NCBI GenBank assembly: GCA_040507895.1 | Contig: JBEVNX010000197.1 | Location: forward strand, 1 to 14,888 | Direction of reading: 5' to 3' | DNA length: 14,888 bases | Origin: JBEVNX01 sp040507895 | GTDB taxonomy: Bacteria > Desulfobacterota > Binatia > JACPRU01 | Shown: positions 1 through 7,046 of the stretch, piece by piece | Layout: each line of letters opens with the position of its first letter | How positions within the stretch are numbered: the first letter of the stretch is position 1 | Made by a program: the position numbers and the translations under genes | The notes under the pieces: model-generated | Database searches by the model: none | Seen by the model: the letters and a program-made list of their open reading frames with translations, nothing else | What the model was told of the DNA's origin: nothing

Positions 1-1161
1 CTCTGGACCGTGCCGGGAATGTTCGCGTTCGCGATGAACCCGCCCGCCCTCGGTCAGGACTCCTTCGGGCAACCCGTCTCGCTGGTGCTGCAGGGACCCG
101 ACGCGCGCGAGCTCGCACGCATGGCGGAACAGCTGGTGCAGCGCGCTGCAACCGTGCCCGGCGTGGTTCAGCCGCAGAACGACCTGCAGGTCAACAAGCC
201 GCAGCTCGAGGTCAGCGTCGACCGCGATCGTGCTTCGGACCTCGGCATCTCGGTTCGCGACGTCGCCACCACGCTGCAGATCCTCTTCGGCGGCCTCGAC
301 CTCTCGACGTTCAAGCTCTTCGGCGAAACCTACAAGGTGATGGTCGAGCTGCCGAGCGAGCGTCGCGGCGAGGAGCGGGATCTTTCACGGGTTTACGTGC
401 GCGGCGGCGACGGTCAGCTCACGCCGCTTTCCTCGGTGGTCACTGTGAAGGAATCGGTGGCGCCTCGCGGGCTGCCGCACTTCGACCGGATGCGCGCGGC
501 GACGATCTCGGCGAGCTTGGCGCCGGGCGCGACGCTCGGCGGCGCGCTCGCGTCGCTTCGTAAGCTCGCCGAGGAGATTCTGCCGAAGGAGCAGGGCTAC
601 CGGCTGACGTTCTCGGGGCAATCGGAGGAGTTCTACGAGTCGGGCTACGCGCTGCTGTTCGCCTACGCGCTGGCGATCGTGATCGTCTATCTCGTGCTCG
701 CTGCGCAGTTCGAGAGCTTTCTCCACCCGATCGTGGTGCTGGTCGCCGTGGCGCTCTCCTTCACCGGCGCGCTCGTTGCCCTGTACCTCACCGGATCGAC
801 CGTCAATCTGTTCAGCCAGATCGGGCTCATCCTGCTCGTCGGACTGGTGACGAAGAACTCGATCCTCATCGTCGAGTTCGCCGATCAGTTGCGCGCCCGC
901 GGCATGCCGCTCGAGCAAGCGACCTTCGAGGCGTCGCGACTCCGCTTCCGGCCGATCCTGATGACGGCCTTGTCGACGATTCTCGGCATCCTGCCGATCG
1001 CCCTCGGCCTCGGCGCGGGCGGCGAGGCGCGCGCCCCGCTCGGCATCGCCGTGGTGGGCGGCATGCTGTTCTCGACGCTGTTCACGATCTACGTCGTGCC
1101 CGCGACCTACATCGCGTTCGCACGCACCGTGGAGCGGAGCGAGGAGCGCGCCGCGGCGTGA
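1..1161 (+). CDS. RND (HAE1/AcrB-type) efflux pump permease, C-terminal part
   Basis: Inner-membrane, proton-driven pump subunit of a tripartite RND exporter for drugs, solvents or other hydrophobic compounds. The reading frame is open through the left edge, so only about the last 386 of roughly 1,030 residues are present. The N-terminal part here is the second periplasmic porter/docking region, with the family-typical stretch DRDRASDLGISVRDVATTL. Five membrane segments follow: YALLFAYALAIVIVYLVLAA, then IVVLVAVALSFTGALVALYL, then the TM10 block GLILLVGLVTKNSILIVEFA with the proton-relay lysine, then ILMTALSTILGILPIALGLG, then a last segment ending in FTIYVVPATYIAF. The protein ends in a short charged tail rich in Glu, Arg and Ala. 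The membrane-fusion partner would normally lie upstream, outside the window. Substrate cannot be told. Family call is very secure; subfamily less so. Confidence 0.96.
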   Translation, partial: LWTVPGMFAFAMNPPALGQDSFGQPVSLVLQGPDARELARMAEQLVQRAATVPGVVQPQNDLQVNKPQLEVSVDRDRASDLGISVRDVATTLQILFGGLDLSTFKLFGETYKVMVELPSERRGEERDLSRVYVRGGDGQLTPLSSVVTVKESVAPRGLPHFDRMRAATISASLAPGATLGGALASLRKLAEEILPKEQGYRLTFSGQSEEFYESGYALLFAYALAIVIVYLVLAAQFESFLHPIVVLVAVALSFTGALVALYLTGSTVNLFSQIGLILLVGLVTKNSILIVEFADQLRARGMPLEQATFEASRLRFRPILMTALSTILGILPIALGLGAGGEARAPLGIAVVGGMLFSTLFTIYVVPATYIAFARTVERSEERAAA

Positions 1162-1432
1162 GACGCGAAGCCGGGCCCGACGGCTCCGAGCGCCAAGACT
1201 CGAATCCCGTGAGACCCTCCATCCGAAACTCGCGCGGGTCCCGTCATCGGCGCAGCCCGCGCCGTGCTCGCTGGGCGCCCCTCTCAGCCATACCAACCTC
1301 CCCGGGACTTCGCCCCGCATTCGCTGCGCGCGGCGCGGCGCCCGACGCCGACGCCACCCCCGCGAGTTTCGGTAGGGGGTCCTGCCAAGAAGAGTTGTCT
1401 GAGCCCGCCTCTCACACTATCTTCCCGCGCAC
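1162..1432. other. intergenic stretch, no gene supported
   Basis: This stretch separates the efflux pump from the catabolic operon. A 95-codon plus-strand frame crosses it (1158-1445), but it is Arg/Pro/Ser-rich, matches no family I know and overlaps the start of the next gene, so I treat it as chance. A small inverted repeat (AGCCG at 1169-1173 with CGGCT at 1181-1185) lies just after the pump stop codon but has no T-run. The last 40 bases hold a possible promoter for the downstream operon, listed separately. Confidence 0.6.
1395..1423 (+). promoter_or_regulatory. possible sigma70-type promoter of the NicX-like operon
   Basis: TTGTCT (1395-1400) is followed after 17 bases by TATCTT (1418-1423), a fair match to -35/-10 elements. 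The -10 ends only 9 bases before the ATG at 1433, so the transcript would be almost leaderless. This agrees with the absence of a Shine-Dalgarno sequence before that ATG. The assignment is pattern-based only; similar hexamer pairs arise by chance. Confidence 0.25.
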
Positions 1433-2305
1433 ATGGCTGAGATGATCGGGCCGACGTCGCATTACTTCTATTCGCTTCGCCTGAAGCTCCACTACGTGGA
1501 CTGGGGCAACCACGAGAAGCCGCCGCTCCTCCTCATTCACGGCGGCCGAGACCACGCGCGAAATTGGGACTGGGTGGCTTCGGACCTGCGCCGCGACTAC
1601 CACATCATCGCGCCGGATCTGCGCGGTCACGGCGACTCGCAGTGGGCGATCGGCTCGAGTTACGCGATGATCGATTACACGCTCGACGTTGCCCAGCTGC
1701 TCGACGCGCTCGGCCTCTTCCCGATTACCATCATCGGACACTCGCTCGGCGGCGCGATCGCCCTGCAGTACACGGGCACGTATCCCGAGCGCGTCAAGAA
1801 GGTCGTGGCGATCGAGGGGCTCGGGCCTCCCCCACACATGATCCAAGCGGACAAGCCGGCGCACGAGCGCATGCGGGGATGGATCGGCGAGATGCAGGCG
1901 CTCGCGCGGCGACATCCGCACCGTTACAAGATCCTGGACGAGGCGGTGAGTCGCATGCGCGAGGCGAATCCCCATCTCTCTGCAGAGCAAGCCCGTCATC
2001 TCACCGTGCACGGCTCCTACCGCGACGAGGACGGCACCTACCTCTGGAAGTTCGACAACTACGTGCGGGCGGCCTCGCCTTACCTCTTCAACCTGCGCGA
2101 GGCGCGCTCGCTCTGGGAGCGCATCACCTGCCCCGTGCTGCTGCTCCGCGGCCTGGACTCCTGGGCCTCGGACCCCGAGAAGGACGGGCGGGCGACGGCG
2201 TTTCGCGACTATCGCCTGGTCAACGTCCCCAAGGCGGGCCACTGGGTGCATCACGACCAGCTCGAGATCTTCCTGCGTACGGTTCGCGAGTTTCTCGTGC
2301 TATAG
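1433..2305 (+). CDS. alpha/beta-fold hydrolase, first gene of the catabolic operon
   Basis: Soluble serine hydrolase of 290 residues, a usual length for the family. The oxyanion-hole HGG is at residues 36-38, APDLRGHGDS at 60-69, the nucleophile elbow GHSLGG at 102-107 (Ser104) and the catalytic His270 in KAGHW. The acid is either Asp242 in the LRGLDSW loop after strand 7 or Glu128 in VVAIEGLG after strand 6. NicD, the N-formylmaleamate deformylase of nicotinate catabolism, keeps its acid after strand 6, so the second option would be NicD-like. No signal peptide is seen, so it is probably cytoplasmic. The ATG at 1433 has no clear ribosome binding site; ATG 1442 is an alternative. The next gene, a NicX-like dioxygenase, starts 12 bases downstream, suggesting this enzyme hydrolyses its ring-opened product. 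Substrate is inferred, not shown. Confidence 0.9.
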   Translation: MAEMIGPTSHYFYSLRLKLHYVDWGNHEKPPLLLIHGGRDHARNWDWVASDLRRDYHIIAPDLRGHGDSQWAIGSSYAMIDYTLDVAQLLDALGLFPITIIGHSLGGAIALQYTGTYPERVKKVVAIEGLGPPPHMIQADKPAHERMRGWIGEMQALARRHPHRYKILDEAVSRMREANPHLSAEQARHLTVHGSYRDEDGTYLWKFDNYVRAASPYLFNLREARSLWERITCPVLLLRGLDSWASDPEKDGRATAFRDYRLVNVPKAGHWVHHDQLEIFLRTVREFLVL

Positions 2306-2317
2306 GCCGGGCGAGCG

Positions 2318-3361
2318 ATGGAGCCACGCCTCGAGAGCAAGTGGATCGACACCTTCCGGCGCGTCTTCGAGATGTGCGCCGTGCGCGCGGGGGACGCCGT
2401 GGCGATCCTCTCCGAGACGCAATCCCGGCAACTGAACGTTCGCCTCGCAGAGCTCGCGGCGCTCGGTCTCGGCGCGCGCGCCTTCCACGTGGTGGTCCCG
2501 ACGCCCAAACAGACGAGCCCGGTGCCGATCCGGTCCACCGGCGCGACGGACGCCATCCAAGGGCTCGAGCCGGTGATCGCCGCCCTCGGCGGCGCCGTGC
2601 TCGTGGTCGATTGCACGATCGAAGGGATGCTCCACGCCAAAGAGCTGCCGGCAGTCCTGAAAGCGGGCGCCCGCATCCTCATGGTGTCGAACGAGCACCC
2701 CGAGGCGCTCGAGCGCCTGCTGCCGACCGAAGAGCACGAGCAGAAGGTGAAGGCCGGGATCAAGCTCTTGCGCGGCGCGAAGCGCATGCGCGTGACGTCG
2801 CGCGCCGGCACGGATCTCATGGTCGATCTGGAGGGCGCGGTCGCCGGAGGCGGCTGGGGGTACACGACGAAGCCGGGCACGATCACTCACTGGCCGGGTG
2901 GGCTCTGCCTATGCTTCCCCCGCGCGCGCAGCGTCGACGGCACGCTCGTGCTCGACCGAGGTGACGTCAATCTGACCTTCAAGCGCTACCTGGAAAGCCC
3001 GGTACGGCTGACGATCGCCGCGGACTACGTGACCGATGTCGCCGGGGAAGGCCTCGATGCCGAGCTCACGCGGAGCTACTTCGCGGCCTGGGGGGATCGA
3101 GAGGCCTATGCGGTGAGCCATGTCGGCTGGGGCATGAATCCCGCCGCGCGCTGGGACGCGATGACGATGTACGATCGCAACGACTTCAACGGCACCGAGC
3201 TACGCGCGTTCGCCGGCAACTTCCTCTACTCGACCGGCGCCAACGAGGTGGCGGGCCGGCACACGCTCGGCCACTTCGACTTGCCGCTGCGAAATTGCAC
3301 CGTCGCCCTGGACGATCGCGTCGTCGTCGATGCAGGCAGGCTGCAGGGAGAGCTCGGGTGA
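2318..3361 (+). CDS. NicX-like 2,5-dihydroxypyridine 5,6-dioxygenase family protein (M29 aminopeptidase-like fold)
   Basis: 347 residues, close to the roughly 350 of Pseudomonas NicX, the mononuclear Fe(II) enzyme that opens 2,5-dihydroxypyridine to N-formylmaleamate. Blocks I recognise from NicX run in order along the protein: LERLLPTE near 131-138, HWPGG near 191-195, GTLVLDRGD near 208-216, SHVGWGMNP at 267-275, a YDRND block near 285-289, and RAFAGNFLYSTG near 296-307. Recalled iron ligands of NicX (His265, His318, Asp320) line up with His268, His319 and Asp321 here, and an active-site histidine with His106 in MLH. Automatic pipelines often call this family leucyl aminopeptidase/aminopeptidase T. 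The conserved ligand set favours dioxygenase-type chemistry, but the exact substrate, pyridine or another hydroxylated ring, is unproven. It starts 12 bases after one alpha/beta hydrolase and its stop overlaps the start of another. Maleamate amidase (NicF) and maleate isomerase (NicE) are not in the window. Confidence 0.85.
   Translation: MEPRLESKWIDTFRRVFEMCAVRAGDAVAILSETQSRQLNVRLAELAALGLGARAFHVVVPTPKQTSPVPIRSTGATDAIQGLEPVIAALGGAVLVVDCTIEGMLHAKELPAVLKAGARILMVSNEHPEALERLLPTEEHEQKVKAGIKLLRGAKRMRVTSRAGTDLMVDLEGAVAGGGWGYTTKPGTITHWPGGLCLCFPRARSVDGTLVLDRGDVNLTFKRYLESPVRLTIAADYVTDVAGEGLDAELTRSYFAAWGDREAYAVSHVGWGMNPAARWDAMTMYDRNDFNGTELRAFAGNFLYSTGANEVAGRHTLGHFDLPLRNCTVALDDRVVVDAGRLQGELG
3345..3350 (+). 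promoter_or_regulatory. ribosome binding site deciding the GTG start at 3358
   Basis: AGGGAG sits 7 bases before GTG 3358 and inside the end of the NicX-like gene. It supports GTG 3358, which overlaps the preceding TGA as GTGA, over an upstream ATG at 3295 that would add 21 Arg-rich residues unlike the family. Confidence 0.7.
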
Positions 3362-4137
3362 CGCCCGTCCCGGCCTGCGCGGAGCGTGGCCGGGGAAGCC
3401 GCACGCTCGTGTTCCTACACGGCATCGGCGGCAACCATCGAGCGTTCGACGAACAGCTCGAACACTTCGGCGCGAGCACCCGTGCGATCGCCTGGGACAT
3501 GCCGGGCTACGGCGCGAGCCCGCCTCTCGAGCGCATGACGTTCGCCGGGCTCGCGCAGGCGCTGGTGGCGCTCTTCGATGCGCGACGCGTGGAGCGCGCC
3601 GTCGTGGTCGGACACTCGATGGGCGGGATGATCGCGCAGGAATTGGTGGCGGGCTTTCCCGACCGCGTCGCGGCCTTGGTGCTCTACGCGACGAGCCCCG
3701 CATTCGGCGCCTCGGGCAGCGACTGGCAGCGCCAGTTTCTGGCCGATCGCCTGCGGCCGCTCGACGAAGGCAAGACGCCGGCGGACCTCGCGCCCGCGCT
3801 GGTCGCCGGCATCGTCGGCGACGAGCCCGACCCCAAGGGCATCGCGCGCGCCGTGGAGTGCATGTCGGCCATCAAGCCGGACGCCTACCGCGCGGCTCTT
3901 CACTGCCTGGTGACGTTCGACCAGCGCGACAGCCTCGGCGCCATCCGCTGCCCGACTCTGGCGCTCGCCGGCGAGCGCGACCGCGTCGCCTCGCCCGCGA
4001 TCGTCGAACGCATGGCCCGGGCCATCCCCGGGGCTGCGTATCGCGTGCTCCCCGGCGTCGGCCACCTCGCGAACCTCGAGCGCCCGGCTGCTTTCGACGC
4101 GGCGCTGGAAGAGTTCCTGACGGGCCTTCCGGGCTGA
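3358..4137 (+). CDS. alpha/beta-fold hydrolase, second in the operon (enol-lactonase/deformylase-like)
   Basis: 259-residue serine hydrolase with a complete triad: oxyanion-hole HGIGG at 21-25, nucleophile elbow GHSMGG at 85-90 (Ser87), Asp208 in LALAGERDRV after strand 7, and His236 in GVGHLANLERP. The layout and length resemble 3-oxoadipate enol-lactonase (PcaD) and related ring-fission-product hydrolases. The start is GTG 3358, overlapping the stop of the NicX-like gene by four bases (GTGA) with AGGGAG seven bases upstream, so translation is probably coupled. Such coupling suggests a role directly after ring cleavage, for example deformylation or hydrolysis of a ring-opened intermediate. 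The operon thus has two alpha/beta hydrolases flanking the dioxygenase, and which does which step is open. It is only distantly similar to the first one and differs in the position of the likely catalytic acid. Confidence 0.9.
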   Translation: MTPVPACAERGRGSRTLVFLHGIGGNHRAFDEQLEHFGASTRAIAWDMPGYGASPPLERMTFAGLAQALVALFDARRVERAVVVGHSMGGMIAQELVAGFPDRVAALVLYATSPAFGASGSDWQRQFLADRLRPLDEGKTPADLAPALVAGIVGDEPDPKGIARAVECMSAIKPDAYRAALHCLVTFDQRDSLGAIRCPTLALAGERDRVASPAIVERMARAIPGAAYRVLPGVGHLANLERPAAFDAALEEFLTGLPG

Positions 4138-4148
4138 GTCGGCGCGCC

Positions 4149-5369
4149 GTGGATCTCTCGCTTAGCGAACGCCAGCGCGAGCTCGTCGGCATCGCCCGCG
4201 GTCTCGGCCGCGACCGCTTCGCGCCTCGCGCCTCCAAGTACGACGAGGCGGCGAGCTTCCCGTTCGAGAACTACGACGACCTGCGTGCCGCCCACTTTCT
4301 CGCCTTGACCATCCCCGAACGCTACGGCGGGCTCGGCGCCGACTTCGCGACCTACTGCCTCGTCTCGGCCGAGCTCGGCCGCTGGTGCGGCGCCACCGCG
4401 CTCACCTTCAACATGCACGCCGCCACGATGCTGTGGACCAGCCAGATGGCGGATGACCTGCCCCTGTCGGCGGCCGACCGCGAGAGCCACGAGCGCAATC
4501 GGCTGGCCGTCTACCGCCGCGTCCTCTCGGAGGGCGCGATCTTCGCCCAGACGTTCTCCGAGCCGAGCCACGCCGCGGCCGCGGGCCGCGCGCCTTTCGG
4601 CACCACCGCGCGCAGGGTGGACCGCGGGTGGCGGATCGACGGCCGAAAGCACTTTGCTTCGCTGTCGGGCGCCGCTCACTACTACGGAATCCTCTGCACC
4701 GAGGACCGCGGCGACGGCGTGCACGACGTCAAGAACACGCTCTACCTCGCCGTCCCCGCCGACAGCCGAGGCTTCCGCGTCACGGGGTCGTGGGATCCCC
4801 TCGGCATGCGCGCCACCGTGTCGCGCAACCTGGAGCTCGACGACGTACGGGTCGACGATTCCGCGCTGCTGCTGCCGCCCGGCGCGTACTACCAGGCGGC
4901 GTACCACTGGCCGTACATGTTCCTGACTCTCTGCCCGACGTTTCTCGGCATCGCGCGCGCGGCCTTCGACTTCACGGTGGGTTACCTTCGGGGCGAGGTG
5001 CCGGGCGCGCCGCCGCCCGGGGCGCGCGCCAGCGCGACGAAGCAGCTCGCGGTCGCAGACATGCGCTTGAAGCTCGAACAGGCGGAGGCTCTCTTCCTGC
5101 GCGTCCTGAGCGAGGCCAAGTACGGTCCGAGCAAGGAGGAGCGGCTGCGCGCCTACGCCGCGCAGTACACCGTCATGGAAGCCGCGAACGACCTCTGCCG
5201 GCTGGCGCTGCGCACCTGCGGCGGCCGCTCGATCATGCGCTCGATGCCGCTCGAGCGCTTCTACCGCGACAGCCGTTGCGGCTCCGTGATGCTGCCCTGG
5301 ACCGCGGAGATCTGCGCGGAGCGCCTCGGCCGCGAGAGCCTCTACGAGCCGGGCGAGAGCGACGCCTGA
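4149..5369 (+). CDS. acyl-CoA dehydrogenase-fold flavoprotein, possibly a monooxygenase
   Basis: 406 residues, normal for the ACAD superfamily. Recognisable blocks in order: IPERYGGLGAD (55-65); AQTFSEPSHA (133-142), in the place of the usual TEP-GSD flavin/substrate loop; DGRKHFASLSGA (164-175), which recalls the KHF-SGA pattern of DszC-type monooxygenases; DPLGMRATVSRNLELDDVRV (216-235); and CGGRSIMRSMPLERFYRDSR (357-376). The catalytic glutamate seems absent at both known sites. The position in canonical YEGT is replaced by MLPWTAEIC (381-389), and the isovaleryl-CoA-dehydrogenase-type site near 257 is Met. It may therefore be an FAD/FMN monooxygenase or other non-dehydrogenase, rather than a beta-oxidation enzyme. 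The GTG start at 4149, 11 bases after the previous stop, is the only start giving a family-like N-terminus (DLSLSERQRELV). It lies between a ring-cleavage block and a CoA ligase. A flavin reductase partner is not encoded nearby. Confidence 0.87.
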   Translation: MDLSLSERQRELVGIARGLGRDRFAPRASKYDEAASFPFENYDDLRAAHFLALTIPERYGGLGADFATYCLVSAELGRWCGATALTFNMHAATMLWTSQMADDLPLSAADRESHERNRLAVYRRVLSEGAIFAQTFSEPSHAAAAGRAPFGTTARRVDRGWRIDGRKHFASLSGAAHYYGILCTEDRGDGVHDVKNTLYLAVPADSRGFRVTGSWDPLGMRATVSRNLELDDVRVDDSALLLPPGAYYQAAYHWPYMFLTLCPTFLGIARAAFDFTVGYLRGEVPGAPPPGARASATKQLAVADMRLKLEQAEALFLRVLSEAKYGPSKEERLRAYAAQYTVMEAANDLCRLALRTCGGRSIMRSMPLERFYRDSRCGSVMLPWTAEICAERLGRESLYEPGESDA

Positions 5370-5398
5370 GCCGCGGGGAGCGCGCGGGAGGCGGAATC

Positions 5399-5405
5399 AA
5401 GGAAG
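5399..5405 (+). promoter_or_regulatory. Shine-Dalgarno sequence supporting a CTG start at 5413
   Basis: AAGGAAG lies seven bases before an in-frame CTG. No ATG, GTG or TTG exists in the ligase frame between the preceding stop codon and GTG 5536, yet family-like protein sequence is readable from about 5437 onward. This makes the site important for the true start. Confidence 0.45.
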
Positions 5406-5412
5406 ACCGGCT

Positions 5413-6861
5413 CTGACTCCATCCTCGGAAAGCCCCGAGAAGGTCGCGATCCGCTTCGAGGGCGAAGAGATCACCTACGGCGATCTCGAGCGCGCCGTCG
5501 TCGGACTGGCGGCCGCGCTACGCGAGCGCTGGGGGGTGGCGGCCGGGGACCGCGTCGCCTATCTCGGATTCAACCATCCGCTGGCTCTCGAGCTGCTCTT
5601 CGCTTGCGCGCGGCTCGGCGCGATCTTTGTTCCGCTCAACTGGCGCCTGGCGCCGCCCGAGCACCGCGAGATCCTGCGCGACTGCTCGCCGAAGGTCCTG
5701 TTCGCGGGCGCCGAGCTGCGCTCCCACGCCGACGAGCTCGGCGCGGGAATCGAGACGGTCGGGACCGACGCAGTCGAGCTCCCGGCGGGGCCCGGCGCTG
5801 CTCTTCCGGCCGCCCGGCCTTCCGCACCGGTGCTGCTCGTCTATACGTCCGGGGCGACGGGCAGGCCGAAAGGCGTGCTCCTGACGCAGCAAGCGCTCTC
5901 TTGGAACGCCCGGAATTCGATCGTCGCCCACGACCTGACGAGCGCCGATCACGTGCTCACGGTGCTGCCGATGTTCCACGTCGGCGGACTCAACATCCAC
6001 ACGACGCCGGCGCTCGCGGCGGGCGCGCGCGTGACGCTGCACGCGCGCTTCGACGCCGCGGCCACGCTCCGGGCGATCAACGCCGATCATCCGACGCTGC
6101 TGCTGGTGGTTCCTCAGGTCAGCCTGGCGATGACGAACCACCCGGCGTGGGGCTCGACGGACCTCTCGAGCTTGCGGCTAGTGACGACAGGCTCGTCGAT
6201 CATCCCCGCGGCCGTGATCCGCGCGTGGCACGAGCGGGGCATCCCCGTCACGCAAGTCTACGGGCTGACGGAGAGCGCGCCGGTCGCGATCTGCCTGCGG
6301 CGCGAGGACGCGAGGCGCAAGGCCGGCTCGTGCGGCAAGCCGGTTGTCCATTGCGAGGCGCGCATCCTCGACGAGGCGGGCCGCGAGGCAGCGCCCGGTG
6401 AGATCGGCGAGATCTTGCTGCGTGGGCCGAATCTGTTTCGCGAGTACTGGGGCGATCCCGACGCCACGAAGGCCTCGTTCCTCGACGGTTGGCTTCGCAC
6501 CGGGGACCTCGGGCACCAGGACGGCGAAGGGTTTTTCTACGTCGACGATCGCAAGAAGGACGTCGTGATCTCAGGGGGCGAGAACATCCGGCCGGCGGAG
6601 CTCGAGAACGTGCTCGCGGAGAGCGAGGCGATCCTCGAGGCTGCGGTCGTCGGCTGCCCCGACGAGCGCTGGGGCGAAGTCCCGGTCGCCTTCGTGGTGG
6701 TGAAGCCCGGCAGCGTCCTCACGCGCGCCCATGTGCTGGCCCTCTTCGACGGCCGCGTCGCGCGCTTCAAGCACCCTCGCGACGTCGTGTTCCTCGACCG
6801 CTTGCCGCGTAACGCCATGGGGAAGGTGCTGAAGCAAGAGCTCCGCACCCGATCACGTTAG
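5413..6861 (+). CDS. AMP-forming acyl-CoA synthetase/ligase (ANL superfamily)
   Basis: Activates a carboxylic acid with ATP and CoA. From a CTG start at 5413 the protein has 482 residues, usual for medium-chain or aryl acyl-CoA ligases. The N-terminal EKVAIRFEGEEITYGDL block is typical of the family and would be lost if the first conventional start, GTG 5536, were used. Motifs, numbered from CTG 5413: P-loop YTSGATGRPKG at 144-154 (Ala where Thr is commoner), a PMFHVGG region near 186-192, YGLTE at 283-287, the hinge and ATP-ribose motif LRTGDLG near 361-367, DRKKDVVISGGENIRP near 379-394, and the catalytic C-terminal lysine near 471 in PRNAMGK. The gene ends the operon, 43 bases after the flavoprotein. 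It may activate the acid released by the upstream ring-opening and hydrolysis steps, or the pathway substrate. Function at family level is secure, substrate unknown, start uncertain. Confidence 0.92.
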   Translation: MTPSSESPEKVAIRFEGEEITYGDLERAVVGLAAALRERWGVAAGDRVAYLGFNHPLALELLFACARLGAIFVPLNWRLAPPEHREILRDCSPKVLFAGAELRSHADELGAGIETVGTDAVELPAGPGAALPAARPSAPVLLVYTSGATGRPKGVLLTQQALSWNARNSIVAHDLTSADHVLTVLPMFHVGGLNIHTTPALAAGARVTLHARFDAAATLRAINADHPTLLLVVPQVSLAMTNHPAWGSTDLSSLRLVTTGSSIIPAAVIRAWHERGIPVTQVYGLTESAPVAICLRREDARRKAGSCGKPVVHCEARILDEAGREAAPGEIGEILLRGPNLFREYWGDPDATKASFLDGWLRTGDLGHQDGEGFFYVDDRKKDVVISGGENIRPAELENVLAESEAILEAAVVGCPDERWGEVPVAFVVVKPGSVLTRAHVLALFDGRVARFKHPRDVVFLDRLPRNAMGKVLKQELRTRSR

Positions 6862-6992
6862 CCCGCACCCTCATCAGCGTTCGTCGGGAAGCACGTCGAG
6901 CGTCTGTCCGCTGCGGTCGAGCGCGACGCGACCCGACGCAGGCGTACTTCACAGGTCGTCGAGGAGGGTCGCGCGAGCACGGCCGCAGAAGG

Positions 6993-7007
6993 CGCGCGAT
7001 CGGCGCG
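6993..7007 (+). terminator. weak hairpin between convergent genes
   Basis: CGCGC (6993-6997) can pair with GCGCG (7003-7007) around a five-base loop, followed by TTTC. It lies in the 185-base gap (6862-7046) between the ligase (+) and the CmcJ-type gene (-), where termination is expected. The stem and T-run are short, and such GC palindromes are common in this DNA. I see no gene in the rest of the gap. Confidence 0.2.
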
Positions 7008-7046
7008 TTTCACAGAACGTCTGGTGAGGGATGCGGCTCGCGCTGA

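Noticed and set aside
1198..1210. A tRNA T-arm-like string (ACTCGAATCCCGT) in the first intergenic region
   Set aside because: The flanking bases do not pair as a T stem, and no anticodon arm, D arm or acceptor stem can be built around it.
385..1320. Minus-strand 311-codon frame opposite the efflux pump
   Set aside because: Very Arg/Glu-rich shadow of the RND gene without a family match.
1564..2964. Plus-strand 466-codon frame spanning the first hydrolase and the NicX-like gene
   Set aside because: Out-of-frame Arg/Ala-rich shadow that overlaps two clearly homologous genes.
2318..3361. Calling this gene a leucyl aminopeptidase
   Set aside because: The NicX sequence blocks and the His268/His319/Asp321 set fit the dioxygenase branch better. 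The aminopeptidase label remains a fallback if assays fail.
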